Assembly: GCA_025451875.1 (NCBI GenBank)
Contig: JANWJQ010000108.1
Location: 1-48,365, forward strand
Reading direction: 5' to 3'
Length of the DNA: 48,365 bases
DNA from: Rhizomicrobium sp.
Lineage (GTDB): Bacteria > Pseudomonadota > Alphaproteobacteria > Micropepsales > Micropepsaceae
Shown: positions 23,793 through 33,853 of the stretch, piece by piece
Position numbering within the stretch: the first letter of the stretch is position 1
How the letters are laid out: every line of letters begins with the position of its first letter
Program-made: the position numbers and the translations under genes
Notes under the pieces: generated by a model
The model's input: the letters and a program-made list of their open reading frames with translations, nothing else
Told to the model about the DNA's origin: nothing
Databases searched by the model: none

Positions 23793-24183
23793 GCGGGCCT
23801 TCGCCGCCGACCGCGATGCGCCCCGCGCCCAGCAGCGCCACGGCCAGTCCACCGAACAGGTAGAACGCCTGTGTTTCCAGAACGTAGCCACCCTGGTCGT
23901 TCAATCCGACCAGCATGCCGGTATGCACCAGCAGGATCGCCACGATCATGTTGAGCACGACCAGCGCGCCGCCGACGCGCGAGAACAATCCCAGGATGAT
24001 CAGCACCGGCGCCAGAACTTCGCCGGCATAGACGCCAAAGGCGAGATAGTCCGGCAAATGATGCGCGCCGATCATGTCGCGGATCGGATCGATGCCGGTG
24101 AGAATCTTGTGAACACCGTGACAGAGCAGAAGACCGCCCAATGTCAGCCGCAACACCAGCTTGCCGAAATCATCCGTACCCAT
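23785..24183 (-). CDS. DoxX family inner-membrane protein
   Basis: From the ATG at 24183 (preceded by GGGGGCG) the product has 132 residues and four hydrophobic helices. It matches DoxX/DUF4267-like proteins: KLVLRLTLGGLLLCHGVHKI, YLAFGVYAGEVLAPVLIILG, GALVVLNMIVAILLVH and FYLFGGLAVALLGAGRI. DoxX-type proteins are often tied to redox balance of the membrane, but the specific role is unknown. A GTG at 24225 could extend the N-terminus by 14 residues. The stop overlaps the thioesterase gene on the other strand. Confidence 0.88.
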   Translation of the reverse strand: MGTDDFGKLVLRLTLGGLLLCHGVHKILTGIDPIRDMIGAHHLPDYLAFGVYAGEVLAPVLIILGLFSRVGGALVVLNMIVAILLVHTGMLVGLNDQGGYVLETQAFYLFGGLAVALLGAGRIAVGGEGPLN

Positions 24184-24267
24184 GAAACGCCCCCAAAACG
24201 CCTGCACTATCGCAGGATGATACACCCCGGACGGCTGGTTTCGGTGACGGCGCAGATGTATTTCCGT

Positions 24268-24600
24268 TTATGGTTTCTGCGGCCGCAAAACCTTGGACGG
24301 CGGCGGTAAAGAGCGCCTGTAAGCCTGCGTGTTAACACTTTCCGCATGGCGCAGGTCGCCGCTGCTGTCCGGGTCTTCGCTTCCGGGTTCGGCAACTTCG
24401 GGCTCCAACGCCACCGGTGGCGCTTCGGCCGGCGCCTCTTCGGCCGGCGGCACGACGGCGAAACTTGCTAGCGGCGCAGCCTCGCTCCGGATGGCCGGCA
24501 TCATGTCATACATGGCGGCATAGCGGCGCGCGGCACGGCGCGGCAGGAAACTGTCCACGATTCCGGTCAGCGACATCACCGTCAGGAATGCGAGCGCCAC
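24268..24600 (-). CDS. Small membrane-anchored protein of unknown function
   Basis: The 110-residue product (GTG start at 24600, 17 nt after the pyrD stop) has a short hydrophobic N-terminus (MALAFLTVMSLTGIV). An Arg-rich patch (PRRAARRYAAMY) and a low-complexity Pro/Glu/Ala stretch (about 45-80) follow. The frame continues upstream into pyrD without a better start, so the N-terminus is uncertain. No domain is recognised. It is probably co-transcribed with pyrD. Confidence 0.5.
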   Translation of the reverse strand: MALAFLTVMSLTGIVDSFLPRRAARRYAAMYDMMPAIRSEAAPLASFAVVPPAEEAPAEAPPVALEPEVAEPGSEDPDSSGDLRHAESVNTQAYRRSLPPPSKVLRPQKP

Positions 24601-24617
24601 ACCGATGCCAAGACGGA

Positions 24618-25664
<1,047 letters not shown>

Positions 25665-25724
25665 TTGCGTGGTGATTCCTGATCCGATGCGCCGCATAGT
25701 CGCTCTTGCGCGCTGGGTCAAATC

Positions 25725-25734
25725 ATCCTAGGAT
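25725..25734. promoter_or_regulatory. ATCCTAGGAT palindrome in the pyrD/S24-regulator divergent gap
   Basis: A perfect 10-bp palindrome lies 29 bp before the regulator start and overlaps AT-rich sequence (GGATAAATAG) that could be a -10 region. It is a plausible autoregulatory site of the S24 repressor. Short palindromes arise by chance, so this is tentative. Confidence 0.25.
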
Positions 25735-25762
25735 AAATAGCGGATCACTGGACTTCATTCAT

Positions 25763-26422
25763 ATGGCGCGCAACAGCAACAAAATCCTCACGCACGAACA
25801 GGTTTGGAACGCTCTGGATCTCCTTGCGGAAAATCACGACATGTCCGCATCGGGTCTGGCGAAGGCAGCGGGGCTCGATCCCACCACCTTCAACAAATCC
25901 AAGCGCGTCGGACCGGATGGACGTTTGCGCTGGCCGTCCACCGAAAGCGTTGCGAAGTCGCTGCAGGCGACGGGCGCGAGCTTTGAGGAATACACCTCCT
26001 ACGCCGTGCGTGGCACAAAGCCGCCGCGTTATGTCTCGCGTCCGGTGCCGCTGATTGGCATGGCACAGGCGGGCAGCAAAGGTTTCTTCGACGATGCCGG
26101 ATTTCCCGCCGGCGCGGGCTGGGATGAAATCCCGTTTCCCGATCTGAACGACGAGCATGCCTATTCGCTGGAAATCGCGGGCGATTCCATGCTGCCGATC
26201 TATCGCGATGGCGACCGCATTGTCGTTTCGCCGGCGCAGAATGTGCGCCGCAACGATCGCGTGGTCGTGAAGACGACCGGCGGCGAAGTCATGTGCAAGC
26301 AAGTGGGACGGCTGACGGCGCAACGCGTCGAGTTGAAGTCGCTCAATCCGGAATATGATGATCGCGCCTTCGCCATCACCGAACTGGCGTTCATGCATCG
26401 CATCATCTGGTCGTCGCAGTAA
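25763..26422 (+). CDS. S24 family transcriptional regulator (helix-turn-helix plus LexA-like peptidase domain)
   Basis: The 219-residue product starts at the ATG at 25763 (MARNSNK). The N-terminal HTH is MSASGLAKAAGLDPTTFNKSKR. The C-terminal S24 domain has the nucleophile Ser in GDSMLPIYRDGDRIVVSP and a candidate general-base Lys in DRVVVKTTGGEVMCKQ. An Ala-Gly pair in GMAQAGSKG lies where LexA/CI-type proteins cleave themselves. It is thus a possible damage-responsive repressor. This is a chromosomal gene type common in alphaproteobacteria, and nothing around it suggests a prophage. Its stop abuts that of the convergent TPR gene. Confidence 0.88.
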   Translation: MARNSNKILTHEQVWNALDLLAENHDMSASGLAKAAGLDPTTFNKSKRVGPDGRLRWPSTESVAKSLQATGASFEEYTSYAVRGTKPPRYVSRPVPLIGMAQAGSKGFFDDAGFPAGAGWDEIPFPDLNDEHAYSLEIAGDSMLPIYRDGDRIVVSPAQNVRRNDRVVVKTTGGEVMCKQVGRLTAQRVELKSLNPEYDDRAFAITELAFMHRIIWSSQ

Positions 26423-27187
26423 TTACTGCGGGTCGCCCTGGTCGCGCGACACCAGCGCGGCATAGGCGTCCATGTCGCCCTTCCTGAGCGCCTCGCGCAG
26501 TTCGCGCGCGCGGTCCTGCACGAAGGCTTCGTAAACGCCGTTCGCCTTGCCGGTCTGCGCCCGTGCAAGCGCATCCTCGATCTTTCCGCGATAGGCATTC
26601 ACGTCATAAGCGGAAAGCGTCAGCGCATATTGGTAACGCAGGCCGACATTGCCGGGCGCGAGCGCGAAAGCCTTGTCGAAAGCCGCGAAGCCGTCCTCCA
26701 GCGAGGCGCCGAACATCATATGCGCGAGGCGCGCGCCGCCTTTGCGCACGATCTCGATGTTCCATCCGGCCAGCGCGCCCCAGGCGAACGCGTTTGACGG
26801 GTCGGCGGCGAGCGCGGCGTCGAGTTCTTTCTTCGCTTGTGCGGCATAACCGCGGCGCATCACGGTGAACATGCTGAGAAGACGGCCTTCGCGTCCCAGC
26901 GCGACGGCGAGAAAGACATGGCCGTCGGGATTTTTCGGATCGGCGGTAATGGCCTTGCGGGCATCGTCCTGCGCCCGCTCGATGCATTCGAGACAATGCA
27001 CCGGGCGCATCACCTCGGCGGCCATTTCGGCGCGCGCGGCGATGGCAAAGCCCGCGGAACTGTTCTGCGCGATGCCGGCCGCGACCGCGGCGTCATATTT
27101 TCCCTGCTCGTAAAGCTCGAACGGCGTCGCCGCATGTGCGGCGCTCACAAGACCAAGCGCGAGCAGCGTGCCCAGTGCGAACCTCAT
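26423..27187 (-). CDS. Periplasmic TPR-like protein of unknown function
   Basis: The 254-residue protein starts at the ATG at 27187 (MRFALGTLLALGLVSAAHA), with a clear signal peptide. Its body is helical and repeat-like: PFELYEQGKYDAAVAAGIAQ, ARKAITADPKNPDGHVFLAVALG, and ALAADPSNAFAWGALAGWN. It also has a Cys pair in HCLECIERA. It resembles secreted TPR proteins annotated as hypothetical in alphaproteobacteria. The ATG overlaps the stop of lysK by 4 bp, an unexpected coupling of a secreted protein with a tRNA synthetase. Confidence 0.82.
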   Translation of the reverse strand: MRFALGTLLALGLVSAAHAATPFELYEQGKYDAAVAAGIAQNSSAGFAIAARAEMAAEVMRPVHCLECIERAQDDARKAITADPKNPDGHVFLAVALGREGRLLSMFTVMRRGYAAQAKKELDAALAADPSNAFAWGALAGWNIEIVRKGGARLAHMMFGASLEDGFAAFDKAFALAPGNVGLRYQYALTLSAYDVNAYRGKIEDALARAQTGKANGVYEAFVQDRARELREALRKGDMDAYAALVSRDQGDPQ

Positions 27188-28800
27188 GCGCCGCTCACGA
27201 ATTCTCCGGCGAGCGCGCGGCGGATCATGCCGGCGGTTTCGCGGCAACCGAACAGCGCGGCGAAGGAGCCGAAGCGCGGTCCCTGGCTCTGCCCGAAAAG
27301 CACTTCGTAAAGCCCCTTGAACCAGTCGCGCAGCGGATCGAATTGATGGCTCTTGCCGATCTCATAGACGGCGTTCTGCACCGTTTCCGCATCGCGCTCG
27401 TCGCCCAGCTTTTCCAGCGCCGCGGCGAGATCGGTCAGCGCCGCGCGCTCCTTGTCGGTCGGCGCGCGATATTGCTTGGTCGGCTTCACGAAGTCTTCGT
27501 AATAGCGCAGCGCGTAGCCGACGAGGCGGTCCAGCCCCGGATTGTCTGTCGGATTGGCTTGCGGCGCATATGCCTTGATGAATCCCCACAGCAGATCGCG
27601 GTCGTTCGCGTTCGAGGCGCTCACCAGCGTGAGCAGCAGCGCGAAGCTGACCGGGTAGGTTTCCGCCGGCGGATTGCCGTTGTGGATATGGAAGACCGGG
27701 TTCTCGAGCTTCTGTTCCGCGCTCGTCTCGTTGGAATTATAGGCGCGCAACAGATCGATATAGTCGTCCACTGCCTTGGGAATCACATCGAAGTAGAGTT
27801 TCTTCGCCGTGCGCGGCTTCTGGAACATGAAGAGCGCGATGGATTCTTCCGGCCCATAGGTCAGCCATTCGTCGATGGTGAGGCCATTGCCCTTGGACTT
27901 GGAGATCTTCTGGCCCTTGTCGTCGAGGAACAGTTCGAACACGAAATGCTCCGGCGGCTCGCCGCCTGCGATAACGCAGATCTTATCGTAGAGACCCTGA
28001 TTGGGCTGGTGGTCCTTGCCGAACATCTCGTAGTCGATGCCGAGCGCCGCCCAGCGCATGCCGAAATCCGGCTTCCACTGCAGCTTGCAGTGCCCGCCTT
28101 TGACGGACACGGTTTCTTCGCTGCCGTCTTCCTCGATGTAGGTGATCGTGCCCTTGGCCGCATCGTGCGAGACGACGCGCGCGAGCAGCACCTTGCCCGA
28201 ACGCGGGCTCACCGGCAGAAACGGCGAATAGGTCGACGCGCGCTCTTCGCCCAGCGTCGGCAGCATCACCTTCATCACTTCATCGTATTTCGAGAGCACA
28301 TGCATCAGCGCGTCGTCATAGACGCCGGACTTGTACATGTCCGTGGCGCTGCGGAAATCGTATTCGAAATGGAAGCGGTCCAGGAACGCGCACAGCCGCG
28401 CATTCATGTTGCGGCCATAGCTTTCATGCGCGCCGTAGGGATCGGGAATATCGGTCAGCGGCTTGCCCAGATTGGCTGCCATCATCTCCTTGTTGGGGAC
28501 GTTGTCGGGAACCTTCCGCAGCCCGTCCATGTCGTCCGACATGGCGATCAGCTTGGTCGGAATATCGGACATGAGTTCAAAAGCCCGGCGCACCCAGGTC
28601 GTCCGGGCGACCTCGCCAAAGGTGCCGATATGGGGAAGGCCCGAGGGGCCATAGCCTGTCTCGAACAGCACGACATCGGTCTTTTGTCCCGATTTGGCAC
28701 GTTTTTCCACGCGCGCAACGACCTTGCGGGCCTCTTCGAAGGGCCAGGCGCGGGCTTGGAGCGCCGCTTCGCGCGACGGTTTGAACGTGCCGGAAGGCAT
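27184..28800 (-). CDS. lysK: Lysyl-tRNA synthetase, class I
   Basis: The 538-residue enzyme charges tRNA-Lys and is of the class I type found in archaea and many alphaproteobacteria, not the usual bacterial class II. The HIGH motif is PHIGT (H57), the KMSKS motif is KISKS (298-302), and the context GYGPSGLPHIGTFGEVART is typical. Length fits the family. The start ATG at 28800 is divergent from the hybrid kinase gene with 66 bp between. The 3' end overlaps the secreted TPR gene. No class II lysS is present in the window. Confidence 0.96.
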   Translation of the reverse strand: MPSGTFKPSREAALQARAWPFEEARKVVARVEKRAKSGQKTDVVLFETGYGPSGLPHIGTFGEVARTTWVRRAFELMSDIPTKLIAMSDDMDGLRKVPDNVPNKEMMAANLGKPLTDIPDPYGAHESYGRNMNARLCAFLDRFHFEYDFRSATDMYKSGVYDDALMHVLSKYDEVMKVMLPTLGEERASTYSPFLPVSPRSGKVLLARVVSHDAAKGTITYIEEDGSEETVSVKGGHCKLQWKPDFGMRWAALGIDYEMFGKDHQPNQGLYDKICVIAGGEPPEHFVFELFLDDKGQKISKSKGNGLTIDEWLTYGPEESIALFMFQKPRTAKKLYFDVIPKAVDDYIDLLRAYNSNETSAEQKLENPVFHIHNGNPPAETYPVSFALLLTLVSASNANDRDLLWGFIKAYAPQANPTDNPGLDRLVGYALRYYEDFVKPTKQYRAPTDKERAALTDLAAALEKLGDERDAETVQNAVYEIGKSHQFDPLRDWFKGLYEVLFGQSQGPRFGSFAALFGCRETAGMIRRALAGEFVSGA

Positions 28801-28866
28801 TGGAAAACCTTGAGCTTAAGCGTTTGGAAAGAGGAAAAACCTAGGCTCCGCAAGGGGAGCCCGTCA

Positions 28867-31026
28867 ATGACCGCCACGCCGCAGGACATGCGCGAGATGT
28901 CGCCGAATGGCGATGCGAAGACGCGCGCCGTGCCCGTCGAGCGCATCGATATCCTCTTCCGCATGGGAAGGCTGTATCTCTTCCTGCCATTTTCGGCGTT
29001 GTGTCTCGCCGCGGTTTTTTATCGCCATTACATACCGGCGTGGATCGCGGTCATTCCGCTTCTGCTGCAGATCGCAACCACCGTCGCCACGCGCGAGCTC
29101 GCCGAGCGTTACGAGCAGCGCGATCCGCGTGACGACATCATGGATTGGGCAACGCGTTACGTCTGGTATTCCGGTGCGTCGGGCATCGCCTGGGGCCTGG
29201 GCGCGGTGATCTGGTTTGTGCCGGGCCAGTTTCCGCCGCAGGCATTTCTGGCGCTGGCCTTCATGGGCATGACGGCGGCGGAATTCATCGCACGCTCGTC
29301 CTATCGTCCCGCCTATTTCGCGCATGCTTTCTTCTCGCTGACGCCGCTGATCTTCCTGCTGGTGCGCGAAGGCAATGTGTATACCGGCCTCGCGGCGCTG
29401 CTCGTGCTGTTCTTCAGCGGCGTGCTTTACGGCTATTGCGACAGCATCGCCAAGCTGCTCGACGAAAGCATTGCGCTGCGCCGGACCAACGCCGATCTCG
29501 TCGTCAGCCTTGCCGCCGAGCGCGACACCGCGGAGACTGCGCGTGCCGTGGCGGAGAAAAGCACGCGCGCCAAATCGGCCTTCATCGCCAATGTCAGCCA
29601 TGAAATCCGCACGCCGCTGAACGCGCTGCTTGGCATGGCGCAGCTTCTCGACCAGAGCGAGTTGGACCAGCGGCAGAAGAGTCATGTGAAGATCCTGCTC
29701 GAAGCCGGCCGCAGCCTGAAAATCCTGCTCGACGACGTGATCGCCCTGTCGCGTGACGAGTCCGACGTGGTGCCGCTCAGCGAAGACGATTGCGATGCCG
29801 CGCAGGCCGCGCGCACTGTTGCGCGCTTGCTGCAGCCGCGCGCGTGGGAAAAGCAGATCACCATCACGGTCACCACGGCCAACAATTTGCCGCGCGTCGC
29901 GGCCGATCCGCGCCGCGTGCGCCAGATCCTGCTCAAGCTCGCCGACAATGCGGTGAAATTCACCGAGCGCGGCGGCGTCGAAATCCGCGTCGAGACGTAC
30001 ACGGAGGGCGATGACAGGCCGATCCTGCGCTTTAGCGTGTTGGACACGGGCCTCGGCTTCACGTCCGATGTTGCCGAACGGCTGTTCGAACCGTTCTCGC
30101 CGGGCGACGGCAGCTATGCGCGCCGCAACGATGGCGCGGGCCTTGGCCTGGCGGTCGCCAAACGCCGCGTAGAGGCGCTCGGCGGGCAGATCGGCTTCAC
30201 CAGCGCGGTGGGCGAGGGCGCGCAGTTCTGGTTCACCATTCCGGCCTTGCGCGCGCAGGAAGTTGCGAAATTCGAAGCCGTCGCGCTGACCACCGATGCG
30301 TCGCCGCCATCCGGCCTCAGCTTCCTGATCGCGCTCGCGGATGAAACGCTGTGCAAGCCCATCGTCGATTATCTCGAACCGTTCGGAAATCGACTGGTGA
30401 TCACCGGCGCGCTGGCCGAAGCGATCGGACGCGCGGGCCGCGATAATTTCGACGCGATCATCGCAAGCGCCGTCGATGCCGACATGCTGGCGGGGGCGCC
30501 CGGCGTGCGCGCGCCCGTTCTGGCATTGGTCACAGGCGGCATGCGCGCGCCGGAAGCGGCGGGTGAAATGCTGCGCTGGCCCGCAAATGCGGGCGCACTT
30601 TATCTGGCGTTGCAGGAGCTTCTTGGCCGCGGCGCCGACGTGACGCAGGATATCGCGCCACCGTCACCATCCGCCGCCGCGATAGATGCGCCGGCTTTCG
30701 CCGCGCTGGAAAAATCGCTCGGCCTCACCACGCTCATCGAAATTTTGCAGTCTTATATGACGACGGCGGAAGACCTCTGCCGTGATCTGTCCAACGCCAG
30801 CGGGCAGGAACAATGGGACGATGCCGCGCGCATCGCGCAGGACATCGCCGGCGCCGCCGGCGGTCTGGGCCTTGCCGCACTGACGCAAGCCGCGCGCGGC
30901 TTCACGCAGAAAGCGCGCGAAGGCAGTTCGCCGGAAAATCTGCGCGAGGCCGCCGACACTGTGATGAGCGAGCATCAGCGCGTCTGCCGCGCGCTGGCCA
31001 ATCTCTACCCCGATCTGGCGGCGTAA
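28867..31026 (+). CDS. Membrane hybrid histidine kinase with degenerate receiver and Hpt domains
   Basis: The 719-residue product starts at the ATG at 28867 after GCAAGGGGAGC. Five or six membrane helices fill about 35-192. The kinase core follows a coiled linker: H245 in NVSHEIRTPLNALLG, N-box LADNAVKFTE, G-boxes DTGLGF and GAGLGLAVAKRRVEALGG. Residues about 484-587 have a receiver-like pattern, but Ser534 stands where the phospho-Asp should be (NFDAIIASAVD). Residues about 610-700 resemble an Hpt domain, but the AHxLKG motif reads AQDIAG, so His is Gln658. The kinase core looks active, while both relay domains look dead. They may serve as docking or regulatory modules. Confidence 0.88.
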   Translation: MTATPQDMREMSPNGDAKTRAVPVERIDILFRMGRLYLFLPFSALCLAAVFYRHYIPAWIAVIPLLLQIATTVATRELAERYEQRDPRDDIMDWATRYVWYSGASGIAWGLGAVIWFVPGQFPPQAFLALAFMGMTAAEFIARSSYRPAYFAHAFFSLTPLIFLLVREGNVYTGLAALLVLFFSGVLYGYCDSIAKLLDESIALRRTNADLVVSLAAERDTAETARAVAEKSTRAKSAFIANVSHEIRTPLNALLGMAQLLDQSELDQRQKSHVKILLEAGRSLKILLDDVIALSRDESDVVPLSEDDCDAAQAARTVARLLQPRAWEKQITITVTTANNLPRVAADPRRVRQILLKLADNAVKFTERGGVEIRVETYTEGDDRPILRFSVLDTGLGFTSDVAERLFEPFSPGDGSYARRNDGAGLGLAVAKRRVEALGGQIGFTSAVGEGAQFWFTIPALRAQEVAKFEAVALTTDASPPSGLSFLIALADETLCKPIVDYLEPFGNRLVITGALAEAIGRAGRDNFDAIIASAVDADMLAGAPGVRAPVLALVTGGMRAPEAAGEMLRWPANAGALYLALQELLGRGADVTQDIAPPSPSAAAIDAPAFAALEKSLGLTTLIEILQSYMTTAEDLCRDLSNASGQEQWDDAARIAQDIAGAAGGLGLAALTQAARGFTQKAREGSSPENLREAADTVMSEHQRVCRALANLYPDLAA

Positions 31027-31074
31027 CTCCGCTTCGTCCTTTCCTTCTCGGCTCGTTCGGCCTATTGAGCACAA

Positions 31075-33822
31075 ATGCCGAACGAATTGCGCGCCAGCCT
31101 TGATTTTCCTGCGCTTACCCTTGCGCCCAAGGGTGCGGTGATCGCGGACGCGCATGGCGCGGTGGCAAGCGTGGATTTCGAAGCTGCGCGCCGCCTGTTT
31201 CGTTCCGGCGACGTGATCGTGGCGCATGCGTTGTTCGTGGCGGGACGATTGAAAGTGCAGCCCGCACGTCCCTTGTTCGATGCGATGGAGTTGTTCGCTT
31301 TCGTCAGGCCCGCGACGCCTTGCGTGCCGAGTGCACTCGGTCTCGCGCGCGCCTGCGGATTGTTGCCGCCGAACACGCCCGAAGATTCCGCGACGGCGCT
31401 GCAGGAAGCGGTGAACATCCTTCTCGACGAATTGAAATCCAAACCGGAAACCGAGCGCGCGCAGATTCGCGCGCTGGCATCGACGCTCGAAAAATCCGGA
31501 TGGCGCTGGGCGTCGTTCGTTCTGGAAAGTGTCGGCAAGCCGGAAACCGCGCTGTCGCCCATTGCGGGGTTCGATACGTGGCGCGGTCTGCCGCAATGGG
31601 AAGATGAAGCCGCACCGGACAAGCCGGGATCGCTGCTGGTGGAAGCAAATGAAGCGCGCCATCGCCTCGCGCAGCTTGTCGGCGATGCGGGTGAAGTTCG
31701 TCCCGAACAGGAAGATTATGCGGAAGACGCGACTTATGCCTTCGGCGTGCGCGAACGCGCCGGTGCGCCGAAGATCGCCCTGATCGAAGCGGGCACCGGG
31801 ATCGGCAAGACGCTGGGCTATCTCGCGCCGGCGTCGTTGTGGGCGGAGAAGAATGGCCCAGGCCTTTGGCTCTCCACCTACACGCGCAATCTGCAACGGC
31901 AGATCGTGCAGGAGTTGGCGCGGCTTTATCCCGATCCGGTGGAGCGCGATGAGAAAGCCGTCGTGCGCAAGGGCCGCGAGAATTATCTGTGCCTGCTGAA
32001 TTTCGAGGAAGCGGCGAAGCGCACGGCGTTGGCGCCGGGCCAGCGCACCGTTGCGCTGGGATTGATTGCGCGCTGGGTGAGCGCGACGCGCGATGGGGAT
32101 ATGTCCGGCGCCGGCTTTCCCGCCTTTCTCGCGAGCTCCATTCCGTTGGGCGAAATCACCGATCGGCGCGGCGAATGTGTTTATGCCGCCTGCCCGCATT
32201 ATCGCACCTGTTTCATCGAGCGCGTCATCCGCCGCTCGAAGAACGCGCCCATTGTCGTCGCCAATCATGCACTCGTCATCGCGCAGGCGGCGGGCGAAAG
32301 CGCCAGCGTGGATGAAACCACCGACCAGCCGCCGGAGCGGCGTGTGCGCTATGTCTTCGATGAAGGCCATCACCTTTTCGATGCGGCGGACTCGGGTTTC
32401 GCGGCGTTTCTTTCCGGTGTCGAGATGGCGGACTTGCGCCGCTGGATCAGAGGCCCAGAAGGCCGCGCGCGCACGCGCATGCGCGGGCTGGAAGAACGTC
32501 TGAAGGACATCATCGCGGATGATGCTTCCGCGCGCGAAAGTCTGGAAGAGTGCATGCACGCCTCGGCCACGCTCACAAGCGAAGGCTGGCTGTCGCGTCT
32601 GCACAACGCCGCGCCACGCGGCCCCGGCGAAGTGTTTCTGGCTGCCGCCTATCAGCATGTGAAGGCGCGCAGCTCCAGCGAAGACGCATTTTATTCGCTG
32701 GAAGCCGACACCGAACCGCTTGGCGAGGAATTGCTCATCGCCGCGCGGCAATTGGGCATCGGCCTCGCGCGGCTGTCCACGCCGCTGCTCTCGCTCGCTT
32801 ATCGCTTGCGCAAGCAGATCACCGAGAAGGCGAAAGAGCTGGAGACGTGGCAGCGCGCGCGCATCGAGGCGGCGGCGCGCGGGCTGGAGAAGCGCGCCAA
32901 GATCATCGTGCCCGAATGGATCGCGATGCTGTCCTCGCTGGAGCATGGTGACCGGCGCGAGGAATTCGTGGACTGGTTCGAGATCGAGCGTGAAGACGGC
33001 CGCGATTATGACATCGGCTTGTGGCGGCATTGGATCGATCCCACCATTCCGCTGGCGAGCGAAGTGCTCTCGCCCGCGCATGGCGCGCTGATCACCTCCG
33101 CCACCTTGCGCGATGCCGACGGCACCGAAGACCACTGGCAATCCGCCGAAGTGCGCACCGGCGCGGCGCATCTGCCCGAGCCGCCCAAGCGCGCCAGCTT
33201 CGGCTCGCCGTTCAACTATGCCGACCAGTCGCGCATCTTCATCATCAAGGATGTGAACCGCCGCGACGCCGATCAGGTCGCGTCTGCTTATAAAGAACTG
33301 TTCCTCGCAGCCGGCGGCGGCGCGCTGGGATTGTTCACCGCCGTGCGCACCTTGCGCGCCGTCGAACAACGCATTGCGACGCCGCTCGCCGAAGCCGGCA
33401 TCAATCTCTACGCGCAACATGTGGACCGGCTCGACACCGGCGCGCTGGTCGATCTGTTCCGGCTGGAAGAGAACGCCTGCCTGCTCGGCACTGACGCCTT
33501 GCGCGACGGCGTCGATGTGCCGGGACGCAGTCTGCGCCTCGTCGTGTTCGACAAGGTGCCGTGGCCCAAGCCCACGATCCTCCACAAGTCGCGCCGCGCG
33601 CGCTTCGGCAAATCCTATGACGACCTGCTCACACGCCTGCGCCTGAAGCAGGCCTTTGGCCGCCTGATCCGCTCACAGCACGACAAGGGGGTGTTCGTGA
33701 TTCTGGAGCCGGCGACGCCGTCGCGGCTGCTCTCCGCTTTCCCGCCGGACGCGCCGGTGAGCCGCTGCGGCTTGGCGGAGGCCATTGCCGAAATCCGTGG
33801 GTTTCTCAACGATCCGACGTGA
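31075..33822 (+). CDS. DinG/XPD-like Fe-S ATP-dependent DNA helicase
   Basis: The 915-residue superfamily 2 helicase has Walker A GTGIGKT (240-246), DEGHH box (429-433) and a late motif VI QAFGRLIRSQHDKGVF. Four cysteines (C306, C368, C373, C379) fall between motifs Ia and II, where XPD and DinG hold a [4Fe-4S] cluster. The N-terminal 200 residues contain FDAMELFAFVRPATPCVP, a segment common in alphaproteobacterial members, but no exonuclease active site is visible. Its likely role is unwinding of structured or damaged DNA with 5'-3' polarity. It is followed by dcd after 31 bp. Confidence 0.92.
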   Translation: MPNELRASLDFPALTLAPKGAVIADAHGAVASVDFEAARRLFRSGDVIVAHALFVAGRLKVQPARPLFDAMELFAFVRPATPCVPSALGLARACGLLPPNTPEDSATALQEAVNILLDELKSKPETERAQIRALASTLEKSGWRWASFVLESVGKPETALSPIAGFDTWRGLPQWEDEAAPDKPGSLLVEANEARHRLAQLVGDAGEVRPEQEDYAEDATYAFGVRERAGAPKIALIEAGTGIGKTLGYLAPASLWAEKNGPGLWLSTYTRNLQRQIVQELARLYPDPVERDEKAVVRKGRENYLCLLNFEEAAKRTALAPGQRTVALGLIARWVSATRDGDMSGAGFPAFLASSIPLGEITDRRGECVYAACPHYRTCFIERVIRRSKNAPIVVANHALVIAQAAGESASVDETTDQPPERRVRYVFDEGHHLFDAADSGFAAFLSGVEMADLRRWIRGPEGRARTRMRGLEERLKDIIADDASARESLEECMHASATLTSEGWLSRLHNAAPRGPGEVFLAAAYQHVKARSSSEDAFYSLEADTEPLGEELLIAARQLGIGLARLSTPLLSLAYRLRKQITEKAKELETWQRARIEAAARGLEKRAKIIVPEWIAMLSSLEHGDRREEFVDWFEIEREDGRDYDIGLWRHWIDPTIPLASEVLSPAHGALITSATLRDADGTEDHWQSAEVRTGAAHLPEPPKRASFGSPFNYADQSRIFIIKDVNRRDADQVASAYKELFLAAGGGALGLFTAVRTLRAVEQRIATPLAEAGINLYAQHVDRLDTGALVDLFRLEENACLLGTDALRDGVDVPGRSLRLVVFDKVPWPKPTILHKSRRARFGKSYDDLLTRLRLKQAFGRLIRSQHDKGVFVILEPATPSRLLSAFPPDAPVSRCGLAEAIAEIRGFLNDPT

Positions 33823-33853
33823 CCCAGCCGGATTGGCTGCCTATAAGTCGGCC

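Noticed and set aside
25763-26422. S24 repressor as evidence of a prophage
   Set aside because: No phage structural, replication or integrase genes are nearby. Both neighbours are housekeeping genes (pyrD, lysK). Chromosomal S24 regulators of this type are common.
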